Assembly: GCF_005771435.1 (NCBI RefSeq)
Contig: NZ_VANI01000006.1
Span: forward strand, 62,001-126,000
Source: Microbulbifer harenosus
Lineage (GTDB): Bacteria > Pseudomonadota > Gammaproteobacteria > Pseudomonadales > Cellvibrionaceae
Length of the DNA: 64,000 nt
Direction: 5' to 3'
The position numbers and the translations under genes were made by a program. Below the pieces are notes generated by a model. The model searched no databases and was not told where the DNA came from. It worked only from the letters and a program-made list of their open reading frames with translations. The number at the start of each line of letters is the position of its first letter. The stretch's first letter is position 1. Positions 36,335 through 45,661 of the stretch are shown in pieces.

Positions 36335-39013
36335 ATGAACCGGATACCCAATTTTTTCCGCGCCGGCTTCCATCCCTGTGTATGGGGCGTGGTTACCACC
36401 GGTAGCCTGCTGCTGCCAATACCAGCGCTATCGCAGCAGGCCGTCTCCTGCGACGTGGAGTACCCCATCAGCGACTGGAACGGCGCCTACCAGGTAGATG
36501 TCGGCATCACCAATACCGGCAGCGCGCCCATTGCCGGCTGGACCCTGGAATGGGAGATTGGTACAGGCGAAAATCACAGCGGCGGTTGGAACGCCAGCAT
36601 TGTGCAAAGCGGCACCCATATCACCGCGTCCAATACCGCAAGCCACTGGAACGGCACCATCGCTCCCGGCGCCACCCAACGCTTCGGTATCCAGGTAACC
36701 GACACAACGCCACCGGCGCAGGTGCCGGGTGCATTTACGCTAAACGGCACACCGTGTAACGGCGGCGATACAGGGAGCTCATCCAGCAGCTCCTCCGGCG
36801 GCAGCTCATCCAGTTCTTCCTCAAGTTCCTCGTCGGGCAGCAGTTCTTCGAGCGGCGCCTCCGCAGTTACCCTGCAGGAAAACGCCGCTGGCTTCTGCGG
36901 GGTGGACGGCACAATCGACAGCAACAACGCCGGCTTTACCGGCAGCGGTTTTGCCAATACGGAAAACCTGATCGGCACGCGTATTCGCTGGAGTGTGAAC
37001 GCGACCTCCGCTAGTGATTACCTTCTGGACTGGCGCTTCGCCAATGGTGGTATTGCGCGCCCCGCCAGCGTGCGGATCAACGGTACGAACCTCGCGAACG
37101 TGGATTTCCCCACCACCGGTGGCTGGACCAGCTGGAGTCAGGCGAGTGCGGTCGTCTCACTTGAGGCGGGGGAAAACAGTGTGGAACTGGTGGCCGACGG
37201 CAGCGACGGGCTCGCCAATATCGACTCGCTTACGGTTACCGGCGACAGCCCCGCAGCGGGTGCATGTATCTCCAGCGGCGCCGGCAATTACCGAATGGAA
37301 CGCCTGACCCGCGGCGTTACGGTGGTGCCCACCGGTGGCGGTAATTTGGTGAGCTGGCGCATTCTCGGCACCGATGATCCCGGGGTGGCCTTCAATCTCT
37401 ACCGCGATGGCCAGAAGGTCAACAGCGCAGTCATTAGCGGCGCGAGCAACTTTCTTGATAGCGGTGCCTCGCCCGGTGCACAGTATTCCGTGCGTGCGAT
37501 CACCAATGGCAGCGAGGGCGCGCCCGCCCCCGCAGAGCTGGTGTTTAATAGCAGTGGCTATTTCGATGTACCGTTACAACGCCCGCCGGGTGGTTCCGGT
37601 TACACCTATTCCGCCAACGACGCCAGCGCCGCGGATCTCACCGGTGACGGACAGTATGAGCTGATCGTGAAATGGGACCCAAGCAACTCCCGCGACAATT
37701 CCCAAAGCGGCGTCACCGGTAACGTTTACGTTGATGCCTACCGGCTGAATGGCGAACGTCTGTGGCGCATCGACCTCGGTCGCAACATCCGGGCCGGCGC
37801 TCACTACACCCAGTTCCAAGCCTTCGACTACGACGGCGACGGGCGCGCGGAAGTGGCCATGAAAACGGCCGATGGCACCGTGGATGGAACCGGGAATGTG
37901 ATCGGCAATGCCGCTGCGGACTACCGCAATTCCTCCGGCTATATTCTCTCCGGCCCGGAATTCCTCACCATTTTCAACGGCGCGACCGGGGCCGCCATCG
38001 ACACGGTCAACTACCAACCTGCACGCGGCAGTGTGAGCAGCTGGGGCGACAGCTATGGCAACCGCGTCGACCGTTTCCTCGCCGGCACCGCCTGGCTGGA
38101 CGGCGAAACACCAAGCCTGATTTTCTCCCGCGGCTACTACACCCGCACGGTAATCTGGGCAGTGGACTTCGATGGCCAGAACCTCGCCACCCGCTGGATT
38201 TTCGATTCGAATCAAGCCGGCAGCCAGTATGAGGGCCAGGGCGCCCACAGCCTGTCTATCGCGGATCTGAACGGCGATGGTCGCCAAGACATCGTGTTCG
38301 GTGCCATGGCCATCGGCGCCAACGGACAACCTCTGTGGAATACCCGTCTGTATCACGGCGACGCGCTGCATGTGAGCGACTTTGTACCCAGCCGCCCCGG
38401 CCAGGAAGTGTTCATGCCAGGTGAACACAGCGACCAGCCCTCTTCACGGTTGATCGACGGCAGCAACGGCTCGGTGATCTTTCAGACCACCGCCGGCGGC
38501 GATAACGGCCGCGCCGTAGCCGGCAATGTGTGGGCGGGTAATCCCGGTGGTGAGTTCTGGTCGTCGCGGGTGAGTGGCCTGCTAAACGCCAATGGCACTA
38601 GCATTGCTTCCAAACCCGGCTCCACCAATTTTCTGATCTGGTGGGATGGAGACGGTGAACGGGAGCTGTTGGACGGAACCCATATCGACAATTACGATCC
38701 ATCCGCACGTCTGCTGACCGGTTCCAACGTGGTCTCCAACAACGGCACCAAGGCCACACCATCGCTGTCCGCGGACCTGTTCGGCGACTGGCGGGAGGAA
38801 GTGATCTGGGCCACGAGCGACAGCTCCGCCCTGCGCATCTATGCCACCTCCCATGTAACGGATCTACGTATCCCAACCCTGATGCACAACCCGCAATACC
38901 GCGCTGCCATCGCCTGGCAGAACACCGGCTACAATCAACCACCACATCCGAGTTTTTATATTGGCAGTGACGTTCAGACTTATCCTTGGCCGGACATCCA
39001 CACCTCAAGATAA
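36335..39013 (+). CDS. Secreted rhamnogalacturonan lyase PL11 with CBM2 and CBM35-like modules
   Basis: An 892-residue enzyme. A signal peptide (VVTTGSLLLPIPALSQ) is followed by an N-terminal CBM2 (ISDWNGAYQVDVGITNTGSA), a poly-serine linker of about 25 residues, a CBM35-like galactan/uronate-binding module (about 180-310; WTSWSQASAVVSLEAGENSV), and a PL11 catalytic beta-propeller (about 320-892). PL11 blocks include MERLTRGVTVVPTGGGNLVS, YELIVKWDPSNS, YDGDGRAEVAMKTADGT and FGDWREEVIWATSDSSALRI, with calcium-binding DxDxDG loops. It cleaves the rhamnogalacturonan I backbone of pectin. Its products are substrates for GH105 and GH43 enzymes such as those at 47.4-50.3 kb. Confidence 0.93.
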   Translation: MNRIPNFFRAGFHPCVWGVVTTGSLLLPIPALSQQAVSCDVEYPISDWNGAYQVDVGITNTGSAPIAGWTLEWEIGTGENHSGGWNASIVQSGTHITASNTASHWNGTIAPGATQRFGIQVTDTTPPAQVPGAFTLNGTPCNGGDTGSSSSSSSGGSSSSSSSSSSSGSSSSSGASAVTLQENAAGFCGVDGTIDSNNAGFTGSGFANTENLIGTRIRWSVNATSASDYLLDWRFANGGIARPASVRINGTNLANVDFPTTGGWTSWSQASAVVSLEAGENSVELVADGSDGLANIDSLTVTGDSPAAGACISSGAGNYRMERLTRGVTVVPTGGGNLVSWRILGTDDPGVAFNLYRDGQKVNSAVISGASNFLDSGASPGAQYSVRAITNGSEGAPAPAELVFNSSGYFDVPLQRPPGGSGYTYSANDASAADLTGDGQYELIVKWDPSNSRDNSQSGVTGNVYVDAYRLNGERLWRIDLGRNIRAGAHYTQFQAFDYDGDGRAEVAMKTADGTVDGTGNVIGNAAADYRNSSGYILSGPEFLTIFNGATGAAIDTVNYQPARGSVSSWGDSYGNRVDRFLAGTAWLDGETPSLIFSRGYYTRTVIWAVDFDGQNLATRWIFDSNQAGSQYEGQGAHSLSIADLNGDGRQDIVFGAMAIGANGQPLWNTRLYHGDALHVSDFVPSRPGQEVFMPGEHSDQPSSRLIDGSNGSVIFQTTAGGDNGRAVAGNVWAGNPGGEFWSSRVSGLLNANGTSIASKPGSTNFLIWWDGDGERELLDGTHIDNYDPSARLLTGSNVVSNNGTKATPSLSADLFGDWREEVIWATSDSSALRIYATSHVTDLRIPTLMHNPQYRAAIAWQNTGYNQPPHPSFYIGSDVQTYPWPDIHTSR

Positions 39014-39344
39014 GCCAGAAAAACTATTTCTAAATGACTCTGCAGGGAAAGCCCATGTTGAAAAATATCCGCGTTCTTTCCTGATATTTTTGAACTAGCT
39101 TTCTACTTTCCGGGGGAACGTGGCTATGGAAGGCTCGCCCCCAAGAGTCAACAGCGCCAACACCACTCCGAACACCTTTTATTCACCCGGATACCTCCCC
39201 CCCAAAATGCGCCATAAATTGATGTGGTAGGAAGCCAGTGTTGTTATTATCGGATGCCTGCGGGCCTGGGCTTGAACTTGAGCACGTAAAAATGTTCGCG
39301 CAATCATATTCAGGAAATGCAGTAATGACTAACAGGGAGAGTCA
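39014..39344. other. Intergenic region upstream of the MoxR-vWA operon
   Basis: This 331-bp stretch between the PL11 stop and the MoxR start holds no convincing gene. It must contain the promoter of the seven-gene operon, but I see no clear -35/-10 pair and no strong dyad. Composition is mixed, with AT-rich patches near 39020-39110. Confidence 0.5.
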
Positions 39345-40925
39345 ATGCCGTTCGATATATTCAAGCGCGTTTCACGGGCGCCCACCAACCCCAAAGACAC
39401 ACCGCGCTCGCGGACCTTTGATGTTGCCGACCTCTATCAGGGGCCGCTACAAAGCGAATTTGATACCACTGATACGGCGGTTGCACTCGATGAAAAGCTT
39501 CGTCAGGCCTACTTCTGGGTCGTCAACAGTGCCATTATCAGTCCCCACTACGACATCGAATACAACGACACCCCACCGCAAAGTTTTGTGGTGGGCGATA
39601 GCAAACGCCGCCTGACGCTGCCCTCCGCCCAGAGCTACTCCAGCTATGTACTTTTGCCACTGCTGACCTTCGCAACCCGGCGAAAATGCCTTTTTGTGGG
39701 CGGCCCAGGGCGCGGCAAAACCGCCAGCGCCATTCTCATGGGCGTGCTGGCGGGCTACCCGGTTAAGGAAGTGCGCCGGGCCATGCAGCACGGCCATCCA
39801 CAGATGACCATTGCCGACCTGCTCGGCAACCCCTTGCCCGCCGATCTGGTGGGTGCCCAGCGTATGGAAGACATCCGCATCGCATGGCGGAACTGGCTCG
39901 GTATGCGGGTCAAAATCATCGACGAGTACAACCGCATTCCAACCCGCACGCAAAGCGCGCTATTGACGGTTATGGGGGACAACTACGCCGAGGTACTGAA
40001 CCACATTTATGAATGCCCCGAATCGGCCTGGTACCTGACTGCCAATGACGATCAGGGCGGAGGCACGTATCAGGTGATTGAAGCACTACGCGATCGCATC
40101 GACGTTATCGTGCAGGCTCTGGCATTCAATCCACGTTTTCTGAGCGACCTGCTGGTGCGTATTGAGGAAGGTATCCGCCCGGAGGAAGTGGTACCCAAGG
40201 AGATCGTGTTCAGCGAAGCAGAAATCGATCAGATGCACGGCGAAATACTGCAGGTGGAGCTGCCTGCCCCCCTGCGCCGGCGTCTCGAATTTTTTACCAG
40301 CCAGTTCGAACTTTCCGAGACCGCTGGTGCCCAGTTTGAATACATGACCAAGGACACCGCGCGTTTGTCGGCGGTCGACTGGGCACAGCTGGTCGCTGCC
40401 GACAACGGGCGCGACCGTCTTAAGGATCTGGGCTGTCAGACCCTGAATGGCCTATCCGTGCGCAACCTTATGACGCTGCTCGTCTACGCCAAGGCGCTGG
40501 CCTATTTCCGTGGTAACAATTCAGTGGAACTGGAAGACCTGCGCCAGATTCTACCCTTCGTCCTCAACGACAAACTCCGCGCCGATCTGGATGCGCCCTT
40601 CTTTTCACTGCCACAGAATGCCGCTTACCGTTGCGACAGTATCAGCTGGTTGCGCCATCTCTTTGACCTTTCGAACGCAGAATACGAAAGGCTGGGGCTT
40701 GACCAGGAAGATCCGATCACACAACTTGAACAGGAATTCAGCCTCGGCCTGGAGTCCGTCAGCGAAAGCGAAACGCGCACCCGAATCAACAGAATCGAGC
40801 GTCTGGTTGCCGAGTGGTGCAAAGGGCGCAAACTCTATGGCCACCTCTACGACGATCTGCTCAAGCTCAAATACCTGCATCAGCGTTATACAAATTATCT
40901 GCACTGGCTTCGATCACAGAAATGA
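39345..40925 (+). CDS. MoxR-type AAA+ ATPase
   Basis: A 526-residue AAA+ ATPase, first gene of a seven-gene operon. Walker A is VGGPGRGKTASAILMG (about 118-133), Walker B VKIIDEYNRIPTRTQSALLT (acidic pair at 193-194), and sensor 1 WYLTANDDQGGGTYQVIEAL with the asparagine, followed by the arginine-finger region RDRIDVIVQALAF. The order and spacing are those of MoxR/RavA ATPases, with an extended helical C-terminus. MoxR proteins work with vWA-domain partners as chaperone-like machines that mature or remodel target proteins, and a vWA protein is encoded two genes downstream. The start follows GGGAGAGTCA. Its stop overlaps the next start (ATGA). Confidence 0.88.
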   Translation: MPFDIFKRVSRAPTNPKDTPRSRTFDVADLYQGPLQSEFDTTDTAVALDEKLRQAYFWVVNSAIISPHYDIEYNDTPPQSFVVGDSKRRLTLPSAQSYSSYVLLPLLTFATRRKCLFVGGPGRGKTASAILMGVLAGYPVKEVRRAMQHGHPQMTIADLLGNPLPADLVGAQRMEDIRIAWRNWLGMRVKIIDEYNRIPTRTQSALLTVMGDNYAEVLNHIYECPESAWYLTANDDQGGGTYQVIEALRDRIDVIVQALAFNPRFLSDLLVRIEEGIRPEEVVPKEIVFSEAEIDQMHGEILQVELPAPLRRRLEFFTSQFELSETAGAQFEYMTKDTARLSAVDWAQLVAADNGRDRLKDLGCQTLNGLSVRNLMTLLVYAKALAYFRGNNSVELEDLRQILPFVLNDKLRADLDAPFFSLPQNAAYRCDSISWLRHLFDLSNAEYERLGLDQEDPITQLEQEFSLGLESVSESETRTRINRIERLVAEWCKGRKLYGHLYDDLLKLKYLHQRYTNYLHWLRSQK

Positions 40926-41905
40926 CCATCAGCTCCGAGTTTCAAGAGGTCCTGCGCGCTGGCCGGCCCGACTTCAATGCCCGGGCTGCGGAAGCCCGTC
41001 ACCGCTATCCATCCTTCAACAGCGAGCTTTTGGGCCAGTTTCTGACGCACAGCGTCGATCCATTTGTAGCAGCTGCCGCGCCCGAGTGCCGCGGTATTGT
41101 CGCCAGTGCCGCTTACGATGTAGCACTCGAGCTCGTGGGGCGTGAGCTTGCCGGTGGCCACACACGGGGCCGGTTGCTGGACCGATTGTGGCAGGAAGTG
41201 CTGCCTGCGCTGGTCGGAATATTGCCCGCTCAACCGGCTCCGATGCTGTGCGCTCTCTGCAATGCACTGTTGAATCTGCACGCACAGGGCGCCCGCGCCG
41301 AGCAATGGCTGCAGCTGTTGCTGGAGCAGGCTCCCCAAATCAGAGGAGATGTATTACCCGACATCGGTGTTTTGGCGGCATGGCGCGCCGGAGCCGTGCA
41401 GTTTCGCTTCGCTGCATTGCGCCTGGCCAGTGCGCACCCGCAAGCAGCAAGCGCGATTCTCGGACTGCCGGAACAGGGGGAGCTGACCAAACAGTTGCCC
41501 CTGCTGGAACGCGACCCATGGCTTCTCAATCCGGGCAACGCCAATGTCTTAGGACATGAGGTGGGTAGATTCACAGGCTATGGCGGTCATTTTCCCACCC
41601 CCCCGAGCGTGCGCGCTTGTGCTGCGGGATTTATGGTGAAAAGTGAAGACCGCTATTTCCTGTTGCTTGCCGACAGTTTCGGGGCGCTACTGCTGCCCGC
41701 CAGTGCGAACGAATACCTTGCCGCAACGGACTATCAGGCACCGGCATCACCTGCCCCAGGCCTGATTGACGGCGGCCTGCACACCCTGCGCGGACGGGTC
41801 GAGCACAGCTTCTGCCGGGACGACTTGCAACTGGCCTGGAACGAGCATAGTGCCGCACTGTATTCACCCTACAGTTTTTCAATTTATGTGGTGCCCTGGC
41901 GATGA
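40922..41905 (+). CDS. Uncharacterised protein of the MoxR-vWA operon
   Basis: A 327-residue protein I do not recognise. It starts at 40922 within an ATGA overlap with the ATPase gene. The first 200 residues are helical and alanine/leucine-rich, in a repeat-like pattern (RLLDRLWQEVLPALVGILPA, MLCALCNALLNLHAQGARAE), possibly HEAT-like. The last 110 residues look beta-rich (GHEVGRFTGYGGHFPTPPSV, YFLLLADSFGALLLP, ALYSPYSFSIYVVPWR). No signal peptide or membrane segment is visible. Position between ATPase and vWA genes suggests an adaptor or a substrate-recognition subunit. Its stop overlaps the vWA start. Confidence 0.8.
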   Translation: MTISSEFQEVLRAGRPDFNARAAEARHRYPSFNSELLGQFLTHSVDPFVAAAAPECRGIVASAAYDVALELVGRELAGGHTRGRLLDRLWQEVLPALVGILPAQPAPMLCALCNALLNLHAQGARAEQWLQLLLEQAPQIRGDVLPDIGVLAAWRAGAVQFRFAALRLASAHPQAASAILGLPEQGELTKQLPLLERDPWLLNPGNANVLGHEVGRFTGYGGHFPTPPSVRACAAGFMVKSEDRYFLLLADSFGALLLPASANEYLAATDYQAPASPAPGLIDGGLHTLRGRVEHSFCRDDLQLAWNEHSAALYSPYSFSIYVVPWR

Positions 41906-43740
41906 AGCCCGACGTTTCAGAACAATTGCTGACTCGATGGCAAGAAGCCTGGCCCCGGGCACTGGCGGTATGGAGCCAGTTCACGCGCTTGTCCGATCCG
42001 CGGCTATGCGCATCTACTGTGGCGGCAGCCGAGGAAGGTTTGACCACGTCGTTTGCCATGATCCGCCTCGCAGACCAGAGCGTGGTGATCGATCTCGAAG
42101 CAGTACAAAAGCTCGGCCTCGACGACTATGCAATGGAAATATTGGCACATGAAGTTGGTCACCATGTGTTAGCCCCAGCGAACGCAAGCGATCATTTCCG
42201 ACTGCTCGCCACTATTCGCAAAGGCCTGCCAACCCTGGAAAAACATGCGGCGATGGTCGCCAACCTTTATACAGATCTCCTGATCAACGACCGATTGCAA
42301 CGCCAGGGCCGCCTGCAGATGCACACGATTTACCAGAAGCTCCTCGCCGGCCAGCCAGCTATGACCAAAGCGGGCGTTTGGGCCCTGTATATGCGGATTT
42401 ACGAGCGCTTGTGGACACTAGAATCCGGCAGCCTCGGTGTCGCGGTAGACGATCCGCTGTTTGAATCCCACTCCTGGCTCGGCGCGCGCCTGGTACGGGT
42501 TTACGCCAATGACTGGCTCACCGGCGGCGCCCGCTTCGCAGCCTTGCTACTGCCCTATCTCCACGAAGCGGCAGAAGAAGAGGCCGCGGCTCTGGAGCGT
42601 CTGCACGACACCCGGGAAGCCGGCCTCGATTGCGAACCCTGCGGCTTGGTTGACTATGGTGATGGCGAATTGCAAGACCCGATTCACCCGGTGGAAGACC
42701 CTTTGATCAACGACAACCTCGATAAAAGTCCCGAGGTCCCAACTCCCCAAACGACCGATGCCAACACGCCCGGCCGTGGCCAGCGCCGTGAACCCTTCGA
42801 ATACGGAGAAATACTGCGCGCCGCCGGCCTCAAACTCAGCGATGCTGATATGGCGGTACGCTATTACCGCGAGGCGGCATTGCCGTACCTGATTCCTTTT
42901 CCAAAGTCCAAGGTACCTCAGCGCCAGGAAGCGCAGATGGAGGGACTAGAAGCCTGGGAGCTCGGCGATGCGCTGGATGACATTGACTGGCTCGCCAGCC
43001 TCAGCCTTTCGCCTCACGCGGTGCCAGGTGTCACGACAATGAAGCGGCACTATGGATTGGCTCCTGGCAACGAGCCAGCCAGCAAACCTATAGACCTCGA
43101 CATCTATGTGGACAGCTCCGGCTCAATGCCAAACCCGCAGCAACGCATATCTTACATGGCACTCGCCGGTGCGGTGATCTGCCTGTCCGCCCTTCGCGGC
43201 GGCTCGCGCGTGCAGGCGACGCTGTGGAGTGGCAAAAATCAGTTCACCAGTACACCGGGATTTGTACGTGACGAAGAAGCCATTCTGCGTATTCTTACAG
43301 GCCACCTCGGCGGTGCCACAGCATTTCCGATTCACAAACTGCGCGAAACCTTCAGCACACGTGCCGAACACGAACGCGACTGCCACATCCTGCATATTTC
43401 CGATGACGGCATCACCACCATGTTCGACGACGACGAGCGCGGCAACAGCGGTTGGGAGGTCGCTGCACAGGCGCTCCAACGTGGTCGGGCTGGAGGTACT
43501 ATGGCACTCAACCTCTGGCAAGACTGGCAGACGAGCAATACAAAAGTCAGCCAGGATCTGCGTCGGGCCCGGATCGAGCAAGGCTGGCAGATTCACATGG
43601 TCAACGACCTGCCACAACTGCTCGACTTTGCACGTGAGTTCAGCCGACGCCACTACGGGGACCGCAAGCAGGAGCGCCTTGATGCCAGTCGCGATGGCCC
43701 ATTCCCTCGGGCTTTCGCCAAACATGGAGCCCGTCCATGA
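41902..43740 (+). CDS. vWA-domain protein with N-terminal metallopeptidase-like motif
   Basis: A 612-residue protein in two parts. The N-terminal half carries LAHEVGHHVLAP (HExxH at 83-87), a zinc-metallopeptidase-like motif as in DUF2201-type vWA proteins. A charged, proline-rich linker follows (about 270-300). The C-terminal half is a vWA domain: the MIDAS motif is DIYVDSSGSMPNP (Asp 404, Ser 406, Ser 408), with the threonine in HLGGATAFP and the later aspartates in ILHISDDGITTMF, so metal binding should be intact. vWA proteins are the usual partners of MoxR ATPases. The gene starts in an ATGA overlap with the previous gene and ends the same way. Confidence 0.85.
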   Translation: MKPDVSEQLLTRWQEAWPRALAVWSQFTRLSDPRLCASTVAAAEEGLTTSFAMIRLADQSVVIDLEAVQKLGLDDYAMEILAHEVGHHVLAPANASDHFRLLATIRKGLPTLEKHAAMVANLYTDLLINDRLQRQGRLQMHTIYQKLLAGQPAMTKAGVWALYMRIYERLWTLESGSLGVAVDDPLFESHSWLGARLVRVYANDWLTGGARFAALLLPYLHEAAEEEAAALERLHDTREAGLDCEPCGLVDYGDGELQDPIHPVEDPLINDNLDKSPEVPTPQTTDANTPGRGQRREPFEYGEILRAAGLKLSDADMAVRYYREAALPYLIPFPKSKVPQRQEAQMEGLEAWELGDALDDIDWLASLSLSPHAVPGVTTMKRHYGLAPGNEPASKPIDLDIYVDSSGSMPNPQQRISYMALAGAVICLSALRGGSRVQATLWSGKNQFTSTPGFVRDEEAILRILTGHLGGATAFPIHKLRETFSTRAEHERDCHILHISDDGITTMFDDDERGNSGWEVAAQALQRGRAGGTMALNLWQDWQTSNTKVSQDLRRARIEQGWQIHMVNDLPQLLDFAREFSRRHYGDRKQERLDASRDGPFPRAFAKHGARP

Positions 43741-44321
43741 AACTGATCGGACCGCCGTTGCAAACGATCCTGCAGCGAGTCACTGAATGCCCCGCAGATT
43801 TTCTCGACGAACCGCGTATTGGTAGCCAGGGGCGGCTCGAGGTCGCCTCTCTGGTTGGCGATTGTTTGCGCCTCGCTGGCTATCGCGCCAGCGCCATGGA
43901 ATTGAAAGGCTTCGGCAGTAGGTGCAAAAACGCAGATCGAAAACACCTGCAATTTGTAGCGCTGTGCGTATGGCTGCTCGACGCCAAGTGGTTTCGCCAA
44001 GCCCAGCTTGAAGGATTTAGTTTACTGAACTTACTGCAGCAAGACATGGCAGAGTTCGCTCAATCCAGCCATGTAGACAAGTGCCTGCATGACGCCGAGC
44101 GGCGCGAAGAGTTTTCCCGTTATGTACTGGCGCGCCTGGGCTTTCGCCCGGAAGGCGAAAGTGAATCCCAGGCCAGCGACCGCTTAAGTGCACTGTCTAG
44201 TATCGAACGTCAGCGTCTGTTAAAAGAAAGCCAAGAGGCCGAACGCCGCGCCCGCGAGATTCGCGAAGCCCTCGCCCGAAAAGCAGCCGCAGAATCTGCC
44301 GATAAGTGGACGCGAGAATGA
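43737..44321 (+). CDS. Uncharacterised helical protein of the MoxR-vWA operon
   Basis: A 194-residue protein without a recognised family. Residues 1-130 are predicted mostly helical (SLVGDCLRLAGYRASAMELK, HLQFVALCVWLLDAKWFRQA) and the C-terminus is a charged coiled coil (RLLKESQEAERRAREIREAL). It overlaps both neighbours by ATGA junctions, so it is produced in step with the vWA and adenylate-forming proteins and is likely part of the same complex or pathway. Confidence 0.78.
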   Translation: MKLIGPPLQTILQRVTECPADFLDEPRIGSQGRLEVASLVGDCLRLAGYRASAMELKGFGSRCKNADRKHLQFVALCVWLLDAKWFRQAQLEGFSLLNLLQQDMAEFAQSSHVDKCLHDAERREEFSRYVLARLGFRPEGESESQASDRLSALSSIERQRLLKESQEAERRAREIREALARKAAAESADKWTRE

Positions 44322-45661
44322 CCACCTATACCGACCCAGAGCGTTATCCCACTCTGAGTGATGCCGGTGCCCAAATGCTCAAATTTCTGCGCGAGCACCC
44401 ACAGGCCCCCCACTATCGCAATCAAAGTGGCAATCGCCTGCTGCCCCAGGATTTGATTGCCCTCGAGGCCTTTGAACAGGAGATGTCGACGCGCCGCCCG
44501 GATTGGACTCCACAACAGCGCCCGCTATGGTTGGACGGCTTCGTCGCGCGGGTCTGGCGCGAAGTGCCCTACTATCGGGCACAGGGGAGAAATCCACACT
44601 TTGTTGATATTGCGCCCGTCAGCCGCGCCGACTTCAGCCGAGATATTGCAGCCTTCGTACCCGACAGCGTACCTACCGAACGCATGATCAACTTCCAAAC
44701 AACCGGTACCAGCGGCAACCCCCTGGTGCTCGCCTCACACCCCCGTGTTGCCGCCAGCTATCTGAGTTTTCACCGGCGGGCACTGCGCCGCTTTGGTATC
44801 GAGTTGACACCCGGGCCACAACGGGTCGGTGTAGTACTGGTCGGTTTTCAGCAACAGTGCTTCACCTACGTGTCGGTTACCCCGCAGCTGGGTGAATCCG
44901 GGCTCGCCAAGATCAATTTGCACCCCAACGACTGGCGAGACCCTGCAGATCGTGCCGCCTATCTAGACGCACTGAACCCCGAAGTCTACACCGGTGACCC
45001 GCTGTCCTTTGCGGAACTATTGAAATTACCTTTAAAGACGCGGCCGCGCGCACTCATTTCCGTAGGCATGATGCTGTCTGAAGGAATGAAAAAAAAGCTT
45101 GAGAATCATTTTTCCGCGCCAGTGCTCGATATCTATTCCATGAACGAGGCTGGCCCAATCGGTGTGTACGATGAAGCGCTCAATGGCCACCTGCTGTTAC
45201 AGCCGGATCTCTACGTGGAAATCCTCGACCCACAGGGTCAGCCCGTCGCCGTGGGCGGGCGCGGCGAAATCACACTCAGCGGCGGTTTCAATTTCTGTCT
45301 TCCGCTATTACGCTATCGCACCGGTGATTTCGCCACATTGAGATACCACCCCGAAGGGCCATTACTGGCCGACCTGGCCGGCCGGAAACCCGTCAGCTTT
45401 CGCGCAACCAACGGCCGTTGGTTAAATAACATTGATGTCACCCATGCGCTGCGGTTATTACCTTTAGCGCAATTCGCTTTGCACCAGAACAGCGACGCAA
45501 CATTGCATCTGAGATTGGCACCCGCTTCCATGATCTTTGCCGAAGCCGCGCGTCGCGCATTACAAGCATTGTTAGGTACAGTAGCCATTACCATCAGTGC
45601 CATTGATAGCGAAGACAAAGTATTACAGTACACAACCGACCTCAAAGGTGTCCCAGACTAA
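44318..45661 (+). CDS. PaaK/CapK-like adenylate-forming enzyme
   Basis: A 447-residue AMP-binding protein similar in length and motif order to phenylacetate-CoA ligase (PaaK), CapK and coenzyme F390 synthetase proteins. The phosphate-binding loop is FQTTGTSGNPLVL (about 126-138), a substrate-side motif is DIYSMNEAGPIGVYDEAL, and the ribose-binding motif is LLRYRTGDFATLRY. The family activates a carboxylate as acyl-AMP and passes it to CoA or another acceptor; the substrate here is unknown. No usual PaaK partners (thioesterase, paa genes) are near. It begins in an ATGA overlap and its TAA overlaps the pnuC start by one base. Confidence 0.82.
   Translation: MTTYTDPERYPTLSDAGAQMLKFLREHPQAPHYRNQSGNRLLPQDLIALEAFEQEMSTRRPDWTPQQRPLWLDGFVARVWREVPYYRAQGRNPHFVDIAPVSRADFSRDIAAFVPDSVPTERMINFQTTGTSGNPLVLASHPRVAASYLSFHRRALRRFGIELTPGPQRVGVVLVGFQQQCFTYVSVTPQLGESGLAKINLHPNDWRDPADRAAYLDALNPEVYTGDPLSFAELLKLPLKTRPRALISVGMMLSEGMKKKLENHFSAPVLDIYSMNEAGPIGVYDEALNGHLLLQPDLYVEILDPQGQPVAVGGRGEITLSGGFNFCLPLLRYRTGDFATLRYHPEGPLLADLAGRKPVSFRATNGRWLNNIDVTHALRLLPLAQFALHQNSDATLHLRLAPASMIFAEAARRALQALLGTVAITISAIDSEDKVLQYTTDLKGVPD

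Noticed and set aside
36770..36860. Serine-codon repeats in the PL11 gene considered as a nucleotide repeat
   Set aside because: They encode the poly-serine linker between CBM2 and CBM35-like modules, normal for secreted enzymes of this bacterial group.
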